Assembly (NCBI RefSeq): GCF_020715565.1
Contig: NZ_CP085839.1
Location: forward strand, 1,860,001-1,924,000
DNA: 64,000 nt
Direction: 5' to 3'
From: Nocardioides sp. Kera G14
Lineage (GTDB): Bacteria; Actinomycetota; Actinomycetes; Propionibacteriales; Nocardioidaceae
This document shows, piece after piece, positions 24,749 to 32,839 of this stretch. Under the pieces are notes generated by a model. That model was not told the DNA's origin. It ran no database searches and was given only the letters and a program-made list of their open reading frames with translations. Every line of letters starts with the position of its first letter. Position 1 is the stretch's first letter. The translations under genes were made by a program, and so were the position numbers.

Positions 24749-25650
24749 TGCCGATCGACGCAGAGAAGGCCCGCGGCGCCCAACTCCCCGACCAGCCGCT
24801 GGCGTGGGGCCCCGACGACGTGATGCTCTACCACCTCGGGATCGGGGCCGGACAGCGTCCGTCCGATCTCACCGACGCGGCGGCGCTGCGTTACACGCTC
24901 GACTACCCGGACGCCGACAACCTCCAGGTGCTGCCCTCCTTCGGGATCGTCGCACCGATGCTGGCCTCGACCGAGCCGCCGACGCTGGACCTCCCCGGCT
25001 GCGACATCGACCTGGCCCAGGTGCTGCACGGCTCCCAGGCGATCCGCGTGCGCCGACCCCTCCCTCCCCGCGGCACCGGAGTGCTTCGCACCCGGATCAG
25101 CGAGGTGTGGGACAAGGGCAAGGCCGCCGTCATCGTGCAGGAGGCCACGGCGGTCTCCGAGACGGGCGAGGAGATGTGGACCGCCACCTCGTCGATCTTC
25201 GTCCGCGGCGAGGGTGGTTGGGGCGGCGAGCGCGGCCCCTCGACCGCCGTGCCGGTGCCCGAGCGCGCACCTGATCGCGTGGTCGACTTCGCGACCTCCC
25301 CCGCGCAGGCCCTGCTCTACCGCCTCTCCGGTGACCGCAATCCGCTGCACGCCGATCCCGGATTCGCAGCGGGGGCTGGCTTCCCGGCGCCGATCCTGCA
25401 CGGCCTCTGCTCCTGGGGCATCGTGCTGCGCGAGGTCACCGACGCACTGCTCGACTCCGACGCCTCGCGCGTCGCGGGATACTCGGCGCGCTTCGCCGGC
25501 GTCGTGTTCCCGGGTGAGACCATCCGGATCCAGATGTGGGACGACACGGACCGTGTCGTCGTACGCGCGGCCATCGCGGCCCCCGCGACACCGGAGCGGG
25601 ACGGCTCGCCCGTCCTGGCCGACTGCGAAGTCCAGAAAGCTGAGTCATGA
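24748..25650 (+). CDS. hsd4B: MaoC-type 2-enoyl-CoA hydratase, Hsd4B/ChsH3-like
   Basis: A 300-residue two-part hotdog-fold hydratase (Rv3538 is 286 aa), located directly after kstD as in mycobacteria. The hydratase-2 motif RLSGDRNPLHADP with the downstream GFPAPILHGLCSWG carries the catalytic Asp and His, around residues 193-220. It hydrates steroid side-chain enoyl-CoA during beta-oxidation. The ATG at 24748 follows the kstD stop with one shared base; the far longer open frame upstream is a shadow over kstD. It ends in an ATGA overlap. Confidence 0.88.
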   Translation: MPIDAEKARGAQLPDQPLAWGPDDVMLYHLGIGAGQRPSDLTDAAALRYTLDYPDADNLQVLPSFGIVAPMLASTEPPTLDLPGCDIDLAQVLHGSQAIRVRRPLPPRGTGVLRTRISEVWDKGKAAVIVQEATAVSETGEEMWTATSSIFVRGEGGWGGERGPSTAVPVPERAPDRVVDFATSPAQALLYRLSGDRNPLHADPGFAAGAGFPAPILHGLCSWGIVLREVTDALLDSDASRVAGYSARFAGVVFPGETIRIQMWDDTDRVVVRAAIAAPATPERDGSPVLADCEVQKAES

Positions 25651-27140
25651 GTACTGAGATTCCAGAGGTGATCGACGCCGCCACCGTTCCCGGCTGGCCG
25701 GCCAGTGTCGAGAGCGTCGACGTCCTCGTGGTCGGCTTCGGCATCGCCGGTGGCAGCGCTGCCCTCGAGGCGGCCCGCGCGGGTGCACGCGTCGTGCTGC
25801 TCGAGCGCGCCGCGACACCGGGCGGCACGACGGCGATGGCGGGCGGCCACTTCTACCTCGGCGGCGGCACCGCCGTGCAGCAGGCGTGCGGGATCGAGGA
25901 CTCGGCCGAGGAGATGGAGAAGTACCTCCTCGCCATCGCTGCCGACGGCCTGCCCACCGGGACCGACGTGGACCCCGAGACCGCGGCGAAGATCCACGCC
26001 TACTGCACCGACTCCGTCGAGCACTTCGACTGGGTGGAGTCGCTGGGCATCACCTTCGAGCGCAGCTTCTTCCCCGGCAAGGCCGTCATCCAGCCCGGCA
26101 CCGAGGGCGTCATGTTCACCGGCAACGAGAAGGTGTACCCCTTCCGCGACGTCGCCAAGCCGGCCCCGCGCGGACACAAGGTGCCCAAGCCCGGCGATAC
26201 CGGCGGCGCCGTCATGGTGATCGAGGCACTCGCCGACCAGTTGGAGCAGACGAACGCCGAGATCCGCTACGAGACGGGTGCCTCGAACCTCGTCGTGGAG
26301 GACGGCCGCGTCGTCGGCGTCGCGTGGCGTCGGTTCGACGAGCGCGGTTACCTCCGCGCCCGGTCGGTGATCATCACGGCCGGCGGTTTCGTCGGCAACG
26401 CGGAGATGGTCGCCGAGCACGTCCCGCTGCTGGGCTCCGGGAAGCTCTTCCCGCTCGCGTCGACGTACGACGACGGCCTGGGCCTGCGGCTCGGGAAGTC
26501 GGTCGGCGCGGAGTGGCGCGGGATGGACAAGGGGTTCCAGACGGCGCCGTTCTACCCGCCGTCGATCCTGATGACCGGGATCATCGTCAACAAGCGCGGG
26601 CGGCGCTTCGCACCCGAGGACTCCTACCACTCCCGGATGTCGGCCTTCGTGCTCGAACAGGACGATTCCGAGGCCTACCTGATCGTGGACTCCGAGCACA
26701 TCGAGATGCCGTCGATGCCGCTCACCCCGTTCCTCGACGGGTACGACACCGTCGAGGAGATGGCCGACGGGATCGGCGTCCCGTTCGATGCGCTCGAGCA
26801 GACGCTCAACGACTACAACAAGCACGCGGCGGCCGGCGAGGACCCCGAGTTTCACAAGTACCACGACTGGATCGCCCCGCAGGACAAGGCGCCGTGGGGT
26901 GTCATCGACCTGCGCCTCGGCAAGGCCATGTACGCCGGGTTCACCATGGGCGGCATGCGCGTCGACCTCGACGGACGGGTGCAGCGTGCTGACGGCTCGG
27001 TGATCGAGGGCCTGTACGCCGGCGGCGCCTGTGCCGTGAACATCGCCCAGGACGCCAAGGGGTACTGCTCGGGCATGCAGCTCGGCGAGGGTAGCTACTT
27101 CGGCCGCCGCGCCGGCAAGCACGCCGCCGGCGCACGCTGA
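25647..27140 (+). CDS. FAD-dependent oxidoreductase, KstD/fumarate reductase superfamily
   Basis: A 497-residue flavoprotein with the FAD motif VVGFGIAGGSAALEAARAGARVVLLERA (about 29-56) and the second glycine-rich segment GGTTAMAGGHFYLGGGTAV. The C-terminal GLYAGGACAVNIAQDAKGYCSGMQLGEGSYFGRRAG closes the FAD site. It lacks the KstD signature SRSGGGVWIP, so it is a different dehydrogenase; a delta-4 (5-alpha) ketosteroid dehydrogenase is one option. It overlaps the MaoC gene by ATGA, so it is translated with kstD, which supports a steroid substrate. Confidence 0.82.
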   Translation: MSTEIPEVIDAATVPGWPASVESVDVLVVGFGIAGGSAALEAARAGARVVLLERAATPGGTTAMAGGHFYLGGGTAVQQACGIEDSAEEMEKYLLAIAADGLPTGTDVDPETAAKIHAYCTDSVEHFDWVESLGITFERSFFPGKAVIQPGTEGVMFTGNEKVYPFRDVAKPAPRGHKVPKPGDTGGAVMVIEALADQLEQTNAEIRYETGASNLVVEDGRVVGVAWRRFDERGYLRARSVIITAGGFVGNAEMVAEHVPLLGSGKLFPLASTYDDGLGLRLGKSVGAEWRGMDKGFQTAPFYPPSILMTGIIVNKRGRRFAPEDSYHSRMSAFVLEQDDSEAYLIVDSEHIEMPSMPLTPFLDGYDTVEEMADGIGVPFDALEQTLNDYNKHAAAGEDPEFHKYHDWIAPQDKAPWGVIDLRLGKAMYAGFTMGGMRVDLDGRVQRADGSVIEGLYAGGACAVNIAQDAKGYCSGMQLGEGSYFGRRAGKHAAGAR

Positions 27141-27151
27141 CGGAGCGCCTG

Positions 27152-27220
27152 CTGCGTTGCACACCGGTCGGCGGCCGCTTCGCTCCAAGGCCGCCTTCCC
27201 GGTGGCGCCTTGCAGTCGCA
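27152..27220. terminator. long hairpin between convergent genes
   Basis: Nested arms CACCGG (27162-27167) with CCGGTG (27199-27204), and GGCGGCC (27170-27176) with GGCCGCC (27189-27195), around a 12-base loop. Flanking bases TGCG...CGCA extend it imperfectly. It fills the gap between convergent stops at 27140 and 27225 and could end transcription both ways. There is no T-run. Confidence 0.5.
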
Positions 27221-27224
27221 CGCG

Positions 27225-28244
27225 TCAGCGCACTCCGGCCGACAACTCTTGGATGATCTCCGCCGCGGGCTTGGCCTGGGCGGCGCGGAAGCCGGTGCCG
27301 GCCCAGAGGTGGAGGCGATCGGCGTCGCCCTTCTCAGCTGCGGCGGCGCGGATCCTGCGCGTCAGGTGGTGGATCTCGGGGTAGCCCGTCGGGGCCTGCC
27401 AGTCGTGACGGTCGATGAAGCCGTTGAAGAGGGCGCGGGCGGGCCGTCCCGTGAAGGCGCGGGTCAGGACGGTGTGCTGGAAACGCGGGTCGGTGAGCGC
27501 CTCGCGGTGCGTCGCTGAGGCGCCGGACTCGTCGGAGCGGAGCAGCAGCGTGCCGACGGTGACCGTCTCTGCGCCCGCCTCAATGAGCTCCGCCACTCGA
27601 TCGGGCCCGTCCACACCCCCGGCGGCCGCGATCGGCAGGTCGACCGCAGCGCGCACCTTGCCGATCAGGTCGACGAGGTCCACGTCCTCGATCTCGCGGA
27701 GCGGGTCGAACGTCGCGCTGTGTCCGCCCGCCTCGGGACCCTGGACGATGAGGGCGTCCATGCCGGTGCGCGCGGCGAGCTTGGCCTCCGGCACGGTGGT
27801 CACGGTCGCCACCAGTCGGGTGCCGACGTCATGGAGCGAGGCGATCTCCGCGTCGGTCGGGAGACCGAAGGTGAACGACACCCACGGCACCGGGTTGCTC
27901 AGGAGGAGACCGAGCTTGGCGTGCCAGTCGTCGGCGTCCCAGTGGGGTTCGGTGTCGAGCTCGACGCCGAGCGCCTCGGCCTCGGGGGTGATCACCTGCC
28001 GATAGGAATCGAAGGCCGCCGGCGCCAACCGGGCACGCCGTGGCACGAAGAGGTTCACGCCCGGCTGGTGGCCCTCGACCTGCGCCTCCTTCAGGCGGAT
28101 GTCGAACTCGTCGGCGCTCAGATAGCCCGCCGGGACGAACGCGAAGGCACCGGCGCCCATGACCGCCCGCACCAGCTCCGACGTCGTCCCTCCCCCTGCC
28201 ATCGGGGCAGCAACCAACGGGAGTTCAACGTCGAACAGCGTCAC
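27225..28244 (-). CDS. nitronate monooxygenase family flavoenzyme
   Basis: A 339-residue TIM-barrel FMN protein related to IpdC but distinct from it. N-terminal VELPLVAAPMAGGGTTSELV, VQGPEAGGHS (FMN phosphate loop and active-site His) and IAAAGGVDGPDRVAEL are the family marks. I prefer the GTG at 28244 over one 39 bases upstream because the family starts with a short strand before the PMAGG motif. It is divergent from a cupin gene, 47 bases apart, with no KstR-type box between. Likely detoxifies nitronates; steroid role not supported. Confidence 0.82.
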   Translation of the reverse strand: MTLFDVELPLVAAPMAGGGTTSELVRAVMGAGAFAFVPAGYLSADEFDIRLKEAQVEGHQPGVNLFVPRRARLAPAAFDSYRQVITPEAEALGVELDTEPHWDADDWHAKLGLLLSNPVPWVSFTFGLPTDAEIASLHDVGTRLVATVTTVPEAKLAARTGMDALIVQGPEAGGHSATFDPLREIEDVDLVDLIGKVRAAVDLPIAAAGGVDGPDRVAELIEAGAETVTVGTLLLRSDESGASATHREALTDPRFQHTVLTRAFTGRPARALFNGFIDRHDWQAPTGYPEIHHLTRRIRAAAAEKGDADRLHLWAGTGFRAAQAKPAAEIIQELSAGVR

Positions 28245-28291
28245 CCTTCGACAGTAGCCAGATTCTTGAACGTCCATACACACTGAAATGC

Positions 28292-28768
28292 ATGACGATC
28301 AAGGACATCGGCCCTGACCCGCAGAGCTTCGACATCGAGACGGAGACGCTCGACAACACGACCTACCGCACTGTCGCCTGGTCCGGGAAGTACCTCCAGG
28401 TCACCCTGATGTCGATCCCTCCGGGAGACGACATCGGCCTCGAAGCGCACCCGGAGACCGACCAGTTCCTGCGCATCGACGGCGGCAAGGGCCGCGTGCA
28501 GATGGGGCCTGCCAAGGAAGACCTCTCCTTCGAGAAGGAGGTCGAGGACGGCTGGGCGATCATGGTGCCCGCCGGCACGTGGCACAACGTCACCAACATC
28601 GGCGACGAGCCGCTGCAGCTCTACACCGTCTACGCGCCCGTCCACCACGCTCCCGGCCTCGTCCAGGCCACCGCCGAGGACGCCGAGAAGGACGAGGAGT
28701 CCGGCAAGGACGAGCCGCCGGCGTGGTCGGTCCAGCCCGACGAGACTCCGGAGGACAAGCACGCCTGA
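28292..28768 (+). CDS. cupin domain protein
   Basis: A 158-residue single-domain cupin. The first metal motif is spread over 'PPGDDIGLEAHPETDQFLRIDGGKGRV' (His and Glu ligands around residues 50-57) and the second over 'MVPAGTWHNVTNIG' (His near 98). The C-terminal 35 residues are acidic and probably disordered. Small cupins of this type include isomerases and dioxygenases; the substrate cannot be told. It is divergent from the nitronate monooxygenase gene. Confidence 0.8.
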   Translation: MTIKDIGPDPQSFDIETETLDNTTYRTVAWSGKYLQVTLMSIPPGDDIGLEAHPETDQFLRIDGGKGRVQMGPAKEDLSFEKEVEDGWAIMVPAGTWHNVTNIGDEPLQLYTVYAPVHHAPGLVQATAEDAEKDEESGKDEPPAWSVQPDETPEDKHA

Positions 28769-28849
28769 GCCCTGCATCCAAAGGGACCACCGGCTCCGGC
28801 GCCGACGGCGAAACCCCAACGATATAAGGCGATTCCCTCACCTGGAGCC

Positions 28850-29050
28850 TTGGTCTGTCAGGCCGAAGGCTGCGACAAGCCCGCCTCCTGGGCCGAGGTC
28901 CACCACCTCGACCCCTGGTCGAAGGGCGGCAAGACGGACCTCAATCGGATGGCCCTGCTCTGCCGCCCCGACCACAGGCGCATCCACTCAGCCGACTACC
29001 TGCACGAGCGCCTCCCCGACGGAACAATTCGGTTCAGTCGGCGGACCTGA
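28850..29050 (+). pseudogene. remnant of an HNH endonuclease-domain protein
   Basis: Only the C-terminal 66 residues of an actinobacterial DUF222/13E12-type HNH protein remain. The zinc-type CQAEGCDKPA is followed by the HNH core EVHHLDPWSKGGKTDLNRMALLCRPDHRRIH. The N-terminal DUF222 domain is absent; upstream is the cupin gene. The annotated TTG start has no clear ribosome-binding site. Members of this family are multicopy and prone to recombination, so this is likely a leftover rather than a working gene. Confidence 0.65.
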
Positions 29051-29069
29051 GGGCGCTACCGTCGACGTC

Positions 29070-29525
29070 ATGAACCAACCGGGTCGAGATCTCCAGATCC
29101 CCGCAGGACCCGGGCTTCCGAACGGCGCCACGATCGCGGCGGCCGAGCTCGTCGAGCGGTTCTCCCGCTCCCCCGGCCCCGGCGGCCAGTCGGTCAACAC
29201 CACGGACACGCGCGTCGAGCTGCTCTTCGCGCCAGAGACGAGCGTGGCGTTCACGCCTGCCCAGCGCTCCCGCATCCTCCGTAACCTGGCCGGCTCGCTG
29301 AGCCAGGGGCAGATCTCGATCGTGGCTTCCGAACACCGATCCCAGCTCCGCAACCGTGTCGCTGCCCGTGAGCGCCTCATCGACGTCCTGCGCAAGGCAG
29401 TCGCCCCACCCCCGCCGCCGCGGCGCCCGACCAGGCCGAGCCGCGCCTCCCAGCGGCGTCGTGTCGAGGCTAAGAAGCTCGCCGGCCGCACGAAGGCCCT
29501 CCGCGGTCGCGTCCGCGACGAGTAG
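29070..29525 (+). CDS. arfB: ArfB-type peptidyl-tRNA hydrolase (ribosome rescue)
   Basis: A 151-residue release-factor-like protein. The GGQ motif is at residues 38-40 in SPGPGGQSVNTTDTRVEL, as in ArfB/YaeJ. The basic, Pro-rich C-terminal tail (PPPPPRRPTRPSRASQRRR...) is the part that enters the empty mRNA channel of a stalled ribosome. It lacks the stop-codon-reading domains of RF1/RF2. It stands 19 bases after the HNH remnant. Confidence 0.88.
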   Translation: MNQPGRDLQIPAGPGLPNGATIAAAELVERFSRSPGPGGQSVNTTDTRVELLFAPETSVAFTPAQRSRILRNLAGSLSQGQISIVASEHRSQLRNRVAARERLIDVLRKAVAPPPPPRRPTRPSRASQRRRVEAKKLAGRTKALRGRVRDE

Positions 29526-29562
29526 CCGAGGACAGATGGACCTGCGACCTATGGTCGAAGGC

Positions 29563-29994
29563 ATGAGTGAGGACGTCTACCAACTGGAGCGCTTCGTCGA
29601 GGCGCAGGCGAACGGTGTCTACGAGCGTGCCTTGGAGGAGCTGCGCGCTGGACAGAAGACGACCCACTGGATGTGGTTCGTCTTTCCCCAGGTCGACGGG
29701 CTGGGGTCGTCGCCGACTGCGAAGAAGTTTGCGATCCGATCGCTCGCGGAGGCACGCGCGTACCTGGACCACCCGGTGCTCGGACCGCGTCTGATCCAAG
29801 CTGCGGACGCGGTCCTCTCCCATCCCGAGCGGAGCGCCCACGAGATCATGGGCTCGCCCGACGACATGAAGCTGCGGTCCTCGATGACGCTCTTCGCTGT
29901 CGCCGCTCCGTCAGAGGCAGCGTTCCAGCGCGTGCTCAACACCTTCTTCGCCGGCGAACGCGACGATCGGACCGTCCAACTGCTGGGCGAGTGA
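29563..29994 (+). CDS. DUF1810 family protein
   Basis: A 143-residue member of DUF1810, a calpastatin-like family of unknown function. It shows the full family pattern: LERFVEAQ, HWMWFVFPQVDGLGSS, FAIRSLAEARAYLDHPVLGPRL, and SAHEIMGSPDDMKLRSSMTLF. The ATG at 29563 gives the standard DUF1810 N-terminus; ATGs at 29536 and 29551 are alternatives. It lies between arfB and a hydrolase gene. Confidence 0.85.
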   Translation: MSEDVYQLERFVEAQANGVYERALEELRAGQKTTHWMWFVFPQVDGLGSSPTAKKFAIRSLAEARAYLDHPVLGPRLIQAADAVLSHPERSAHEIMGSPDDMKLRSSMTLFAVAAPSEAAFQRVLNTFFAGERDDRTVQLLGE

Positions 29995-30003
29995 GCGCGG
30001 CGC

Positions 30004-30870
30004 ATGTTCGACGGTTTCTCCCTCGAGCGTGTGGAGCTCGATGACGTGACCCTGCGGGTGCGGCATGGCGGGGCGGGCACTCCGGTGGTGCTGTTGCATG
30101 GGCACCCACGCACCCACACCACGTGGCATGCGGTCGCACCGCTGCTGAGCGCGGATCACGTGGTCGTCTGCCCCGACCTTCGCGGCTACGGACAGTCGAC
30201 CGTGCCGCCCGATGCGCCTGACCATGCGCAGTCCAGCAAACGCGCCATGGCGGCCGATGTCACCGCTCTGATGTCCCTACTGGGACATGACCGTTTCGCT
30301 GTCGTCGGCCACGACCGAGGCGCCCTCGTTGCGTTCCGCACAGCGATGGACCATCCCGAACGGGTGACTCACCTCGTCGTCATGGACGGACTGCCCGTCA
30401 TCGAGCACCTCGAGCGGACCGACGCCCGGTTCGCGCAGGCGTGGTGGCACTGGTGGTTCCTCGGCCAGGTCGACAAGCCCGCCGAACGTGTCATCAACGC
30501 CGACCCCGATGCTTGGTACCGAACACCACCGCCCGAGGTCATGGGCGCCGGCAACCACGCCGACGTCTGGGCGGCCCTCCGCGACCCTCACGTCGTTCAC
30601 GCCATGTGCGAGGACTATCGCGCCGGCCTGGGGATCGACCGGGACCACGATGAGGCCGACCGCGACGCAGGACGCCGGATCGCCTGCCCGACGCTGCTGC
30701 TCGAGTCGGCGCAGGACGACCTGGACATCCAGGGTGACCCCGCCGCGATCTGGGCGCCATGGCTCGAGCAGCCGATCACCCATCGTGTGATCGACTCGGG
30801 CCACCACCAGGCGGAGGAGGCACCCGAGCAGGTGGCCGATGCGCTGAGGGAGTTCCTGGCCGAGGCCTGA
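30004..30870 (+). CDS. alpha/beta hydrolase with Asp nucleophile (dehalogenase-like)
   Basis: A 288-residue alpha/beta hydrolase. Asp104 in VVGHDRGALVA is the nucleophile; LHGHPRTHTTWHAVAP (about 31-46) carries the oxyanion region, and DLRGYGQS follows. The late His is in SGHHQAEEAPEQV. The combination HGHPRTHTTW with GHDRG is typical of the haloacetate dehalogenase/epoxide hydrolase group. It begins 9 bases after DUF1810. Substrate not predictable. Confidence 0.83.
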   Translation: MFDGFSLERVELDDVTLRVRHGGAGTPVVLLHGHPRTHTTWHAVAPLLSADHVVVCPDLRGYGQSTVPPDAPDHAQSSKRAMAADVTALMSLLGHDRFAVVGHDRGALVAFRTAMDHPERVTHLVVMDGLPVIEHLERTDARFAQAWWHWWFLGQVDKPAERVINADPDAWYRTPPPEVMGAGNHADVWAALRDPHVVHAMCEDYRAGLGIDRDHDEADRDAGRRIACPTLLLESAQDDLDIQGDPAAIWAPWLEQPITHRVIDSGHHQAEEAPEQVADALREFLAEA

Positions 30871-30882
30871 CGAGAACAGGCC

Positions 30883-32061
30883 CTACGCCGAGAGGATCAG
30901 CCCCGAGGTCGGGACCCCAGTCCCCGCGGTGACCAGCACAGGCGAGCCGGACGCAGCGGCGACGACTTGGTTGACCGACGTACCGCGGACCTGGCGGACC
31001 GCTTCAGCGATGCCGTTCATGCCGTGGATGTAGGCCTCGCCGAGCTGGCCGCCGTGGGTATTAATCGGGAGGCGGCCGCCGATCTCGATCGCCCCGTCCG
31101 CGATGAACGACGGTGCCTCACCCCGCGCACAGAACCCGAGCTCCTCGAGCTGCATCAGCACGTACGGCGTGAAGTGGTCATAGAGCACAGCGGTCGCGAC
31201 ATCGTCAGGGACGAGCCCGGACTGCGACCAGAGCGATCGACCGACGACGGCCATCTCGGGGATCCCGATGTCGTCGCGGTAGTACGACGTCATCACGAAC
31301 TGGTCGGCTCCCGATCCCTGCGCCGCACCGACGATGAGGGCGGGCACGTGCGGCAGGTCGCGAGCGCGCTCGGGCGTCGTGACCACGAGAGCCACGGCCC
31401 CGTCCGACTCCTGGCAGCAGTCGAGGAGGTGCAGCGGCTCCGCGATCCAGCGCGAGGCCTGGTGCTCCTCGAGCGTGATCGGCTTCCCGTAGAAGAAGGC
31501 CGCGGGGTTGGACGCCGCGTGGCGCCGATCGGCCACCGCCACGCGTCCGAAGTCCTCAGAGGTCGCACCGAAGTCGTGCATGTAGCGCCGCGCCTGCATC
31601 GCGACGGTGGCGGCCGGCGTACTCAGCCCGAAGGGGTAGGTCCAGGCGTTGTCGAGCCCGTTGGTGTTGACCTGCGTCGCGGCCCACGACTGGACCTGGC
31701 CGAAGCGCTGGCCCGAGCGCTCGTTGAAGCCGCGATAGGCGACGACCACGTCGGCGACACCGGTCGCGACCGCCATGGCGGCCTGCTGGATCGTGGCGCA
31801 GGCAGCGCCGCCGCCGTAGTTGATCCGGCTGAAGAAGCTCAAGTGAGGGATGCCGAGCTCACGGGCCACCGCGATCTCCGAGGAGTTGTCCATCGTGAAC
31901 GTGACGAGCCCGTCGACGTCGCCGACCGAGAGTCCCGCGTCGGAGAGCGCTGCGCGCACGGCCTCGACCGAGAGTTGGAGCTCGGAGCGCCCCGACTCCT
32001 TGGAGAACTCCGTCGCCCCGATGCCGGCGATCGCGGCCTTGCCGCTGAGGGTCCTGCTCAT
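30883..32061 (-). CDS. ltp2: Ltp2, side-chain retro-aldolase (thiolase fold)
   Basis: A 392-residue thiolase-like lipid-transfer protein (M. tuberculosis Ltp2 is 386 aa). It performs the retro-aldol cleavage that frees propionyl-CoA and androstenedione-type ketone at the end of side-chain degradation. The usual thiolase N-terminal Cys region is changed to RINYGGGAACATIQQ, and the C-terminal NTHGGQLGEAYIHGMNG is typical of the Ltp2 group. It partners with the DUF35 domain of ChsH2. Its start overlaps the chsH1 stop (ATGA); it is the last gene of the operon. Confidence 0.92.
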   Translation of the reverse strand: MSRTLSGKAAIAGIGATEFSKESGRSELQLSVEAVRAALSDAGLSVGDVDGLVTFTMDNSSEIAVARELGIPHLSFFSRINYGGGAACATIQQAAMAVATGVADVVVAYRGFNERSGQRFGQVQSWAATQVNTNGLDNAWTYPFGLSTPAATVAMQARRYMHDFGATSEDFGRVAVADRRHAASNPAAFFYGKPITLEEHQASRWIAEPLHLLDCCQESDGAVALVVTTPERARDLPHVPALIVGAAQGSGADQFVMTSYYRDDIGIPEMAVVGRSLWSQSGLVPDDVATAVLYDHFTPYVLMQLEELGFCARGEAPSFIADGAIEIGGRLPINTHGGQLGEAYIHGMNGIAEAVRQVRGTSVNQVVAAASGSPVLVTAGTGVPTSGLILSA

Positions 32062-32447
32062 GCGATCGCCACCTTCACAGCACCGGTCACATGCGAGCCG
32101 AGCGAGACGGCACCCGTGACGGCGATCGTCGCGACGCCGTCCTCGATCGACTCGACGGAGCCGGAGAACGTCAACGTGTCATAGGGATACGCCGGTGCTC
32201 CGAGACGGATGGCGATGCCCTTGATCTGTACGTCGGCCCCGACCCACTCGGTCACGAACCGCTCACACAGCGCGGTCGAGGTGAGGATGTTGACGAAGAT
32301 GTCCTTCGAGCCGGCCCCCACCGCACGGTCGCGGTCGTGGTGCACGTCCTGGAAGTCCCGCGTCGCGAGCGCGGTCGACACGACCAAGGTGGGAGTGATC
32401 GGCAGCGACCACTCGGGCAGGACGTCGCCCACCTCCAGTGTCTTCAC
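32058..32447 (-). CDS. chsH1: ChsH1, MaoC-like enoyl-CoA hydratase subunit
   Basis: A 129-residue single hotdog-fold protein, exactly the length of M. tuberculosis ChsH1. With ChsH2 it hydrates the C17 propenoyl-CoA side chain. The motif ALATRDFQDVHHDRDRAVGAGSKDIFVNI supplies the catalytic Asp/His pair in this type. The GTG at 32447 is chosen because it matches the known length and overlaps the upstream stop at 32444 by 4 bases (GTGA). It ends in an ATGA overlap with ltp2. Confidence 0.92.
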   Translation of the reverse strand: MKTLEVGDVLPEWSLPITPTLVVSTALATRDFQDVHHDRDRAVGAGSKDIFVNILTSTALCERFVTEWVGADVQIKGIAIRLGAPAYPYDTLTFSGSVESIEDGVATIAVTGAVSLGSHVTGAVKVAIA

Positions 32448-32839
32448 GGGACTCGCCTCCAGATGGGAAGCGTGAGCTCGTCGTCGATGACGTTCCACTC
32501 GACAGAGACCGGGTCACCGATGCGGAGGTCCGACACATCGCCCGTCATCTCCCCCACCATCCGGACGCCTTCGGGCAGGTCGATCAGCGCGATCGTCAAC
32601 GGGAGCTCCTTTCCCGGAAGCTGCGGGGCATGGTGCACGACGTACGAGAAGACCGTGCCGGTGCCGGCAGCGATCACGTAGTCACGTGAGAACTCGCCGC
32701 AGGACGGGCAGGAGGGCCCCGGTGGGTGCCGCAGCGCCCCGCACGCGGCACAGGACTGGATGCGGAGCTCGCCCTTGCGGGCGCCCTCCCAGAAGAATTC
32801 GCTGTCCCGGTTGACGACCGGCCGCACCGGACCGGTCAT
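32444..32839 (-). CDS. ChsH2 DUF35 part: zinc-ribbon/OB-fold protein
   Basis: A 131-residue DUF35 protein. The zinc ribbon CAACGALRHPPGPSCPSC (Cys pairs near residues 30-48) precedes the OB-fold. In M. tuberculosis ChsH2 (311 aa) this domain is fused behind a MaoC-like domain; here it is a separate gene. The DUF35 domain binds Ltp2 and channels the hydrated product to it. Its start overlaps the MaoC-part stop by ATGA and its end overlaps chsH1 by GTGA. Confidence 0.88.
   Translation of the reverse strand: MTGPVRPVVNRDSEFFWEGARKGELRIQSCAACGALRHPPGPSCPSCGEFSRDYVIAAGTGTVFSYVVHHAPQLPGKELPLTIALIDLPEGVRMVGEMTGDVSDLRIGDPVSVEWNVIDDELTLPIWRRVP

Noticed and set aside
27225..28244. A second ipdC-like steroid gene
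   Set aside because: It shares the flavoenzyme fold, but it has no KstR-type box, pairs with a cupin gene and lacks steroid neighbours, so a general nitronate monooxygenase is the safer call.
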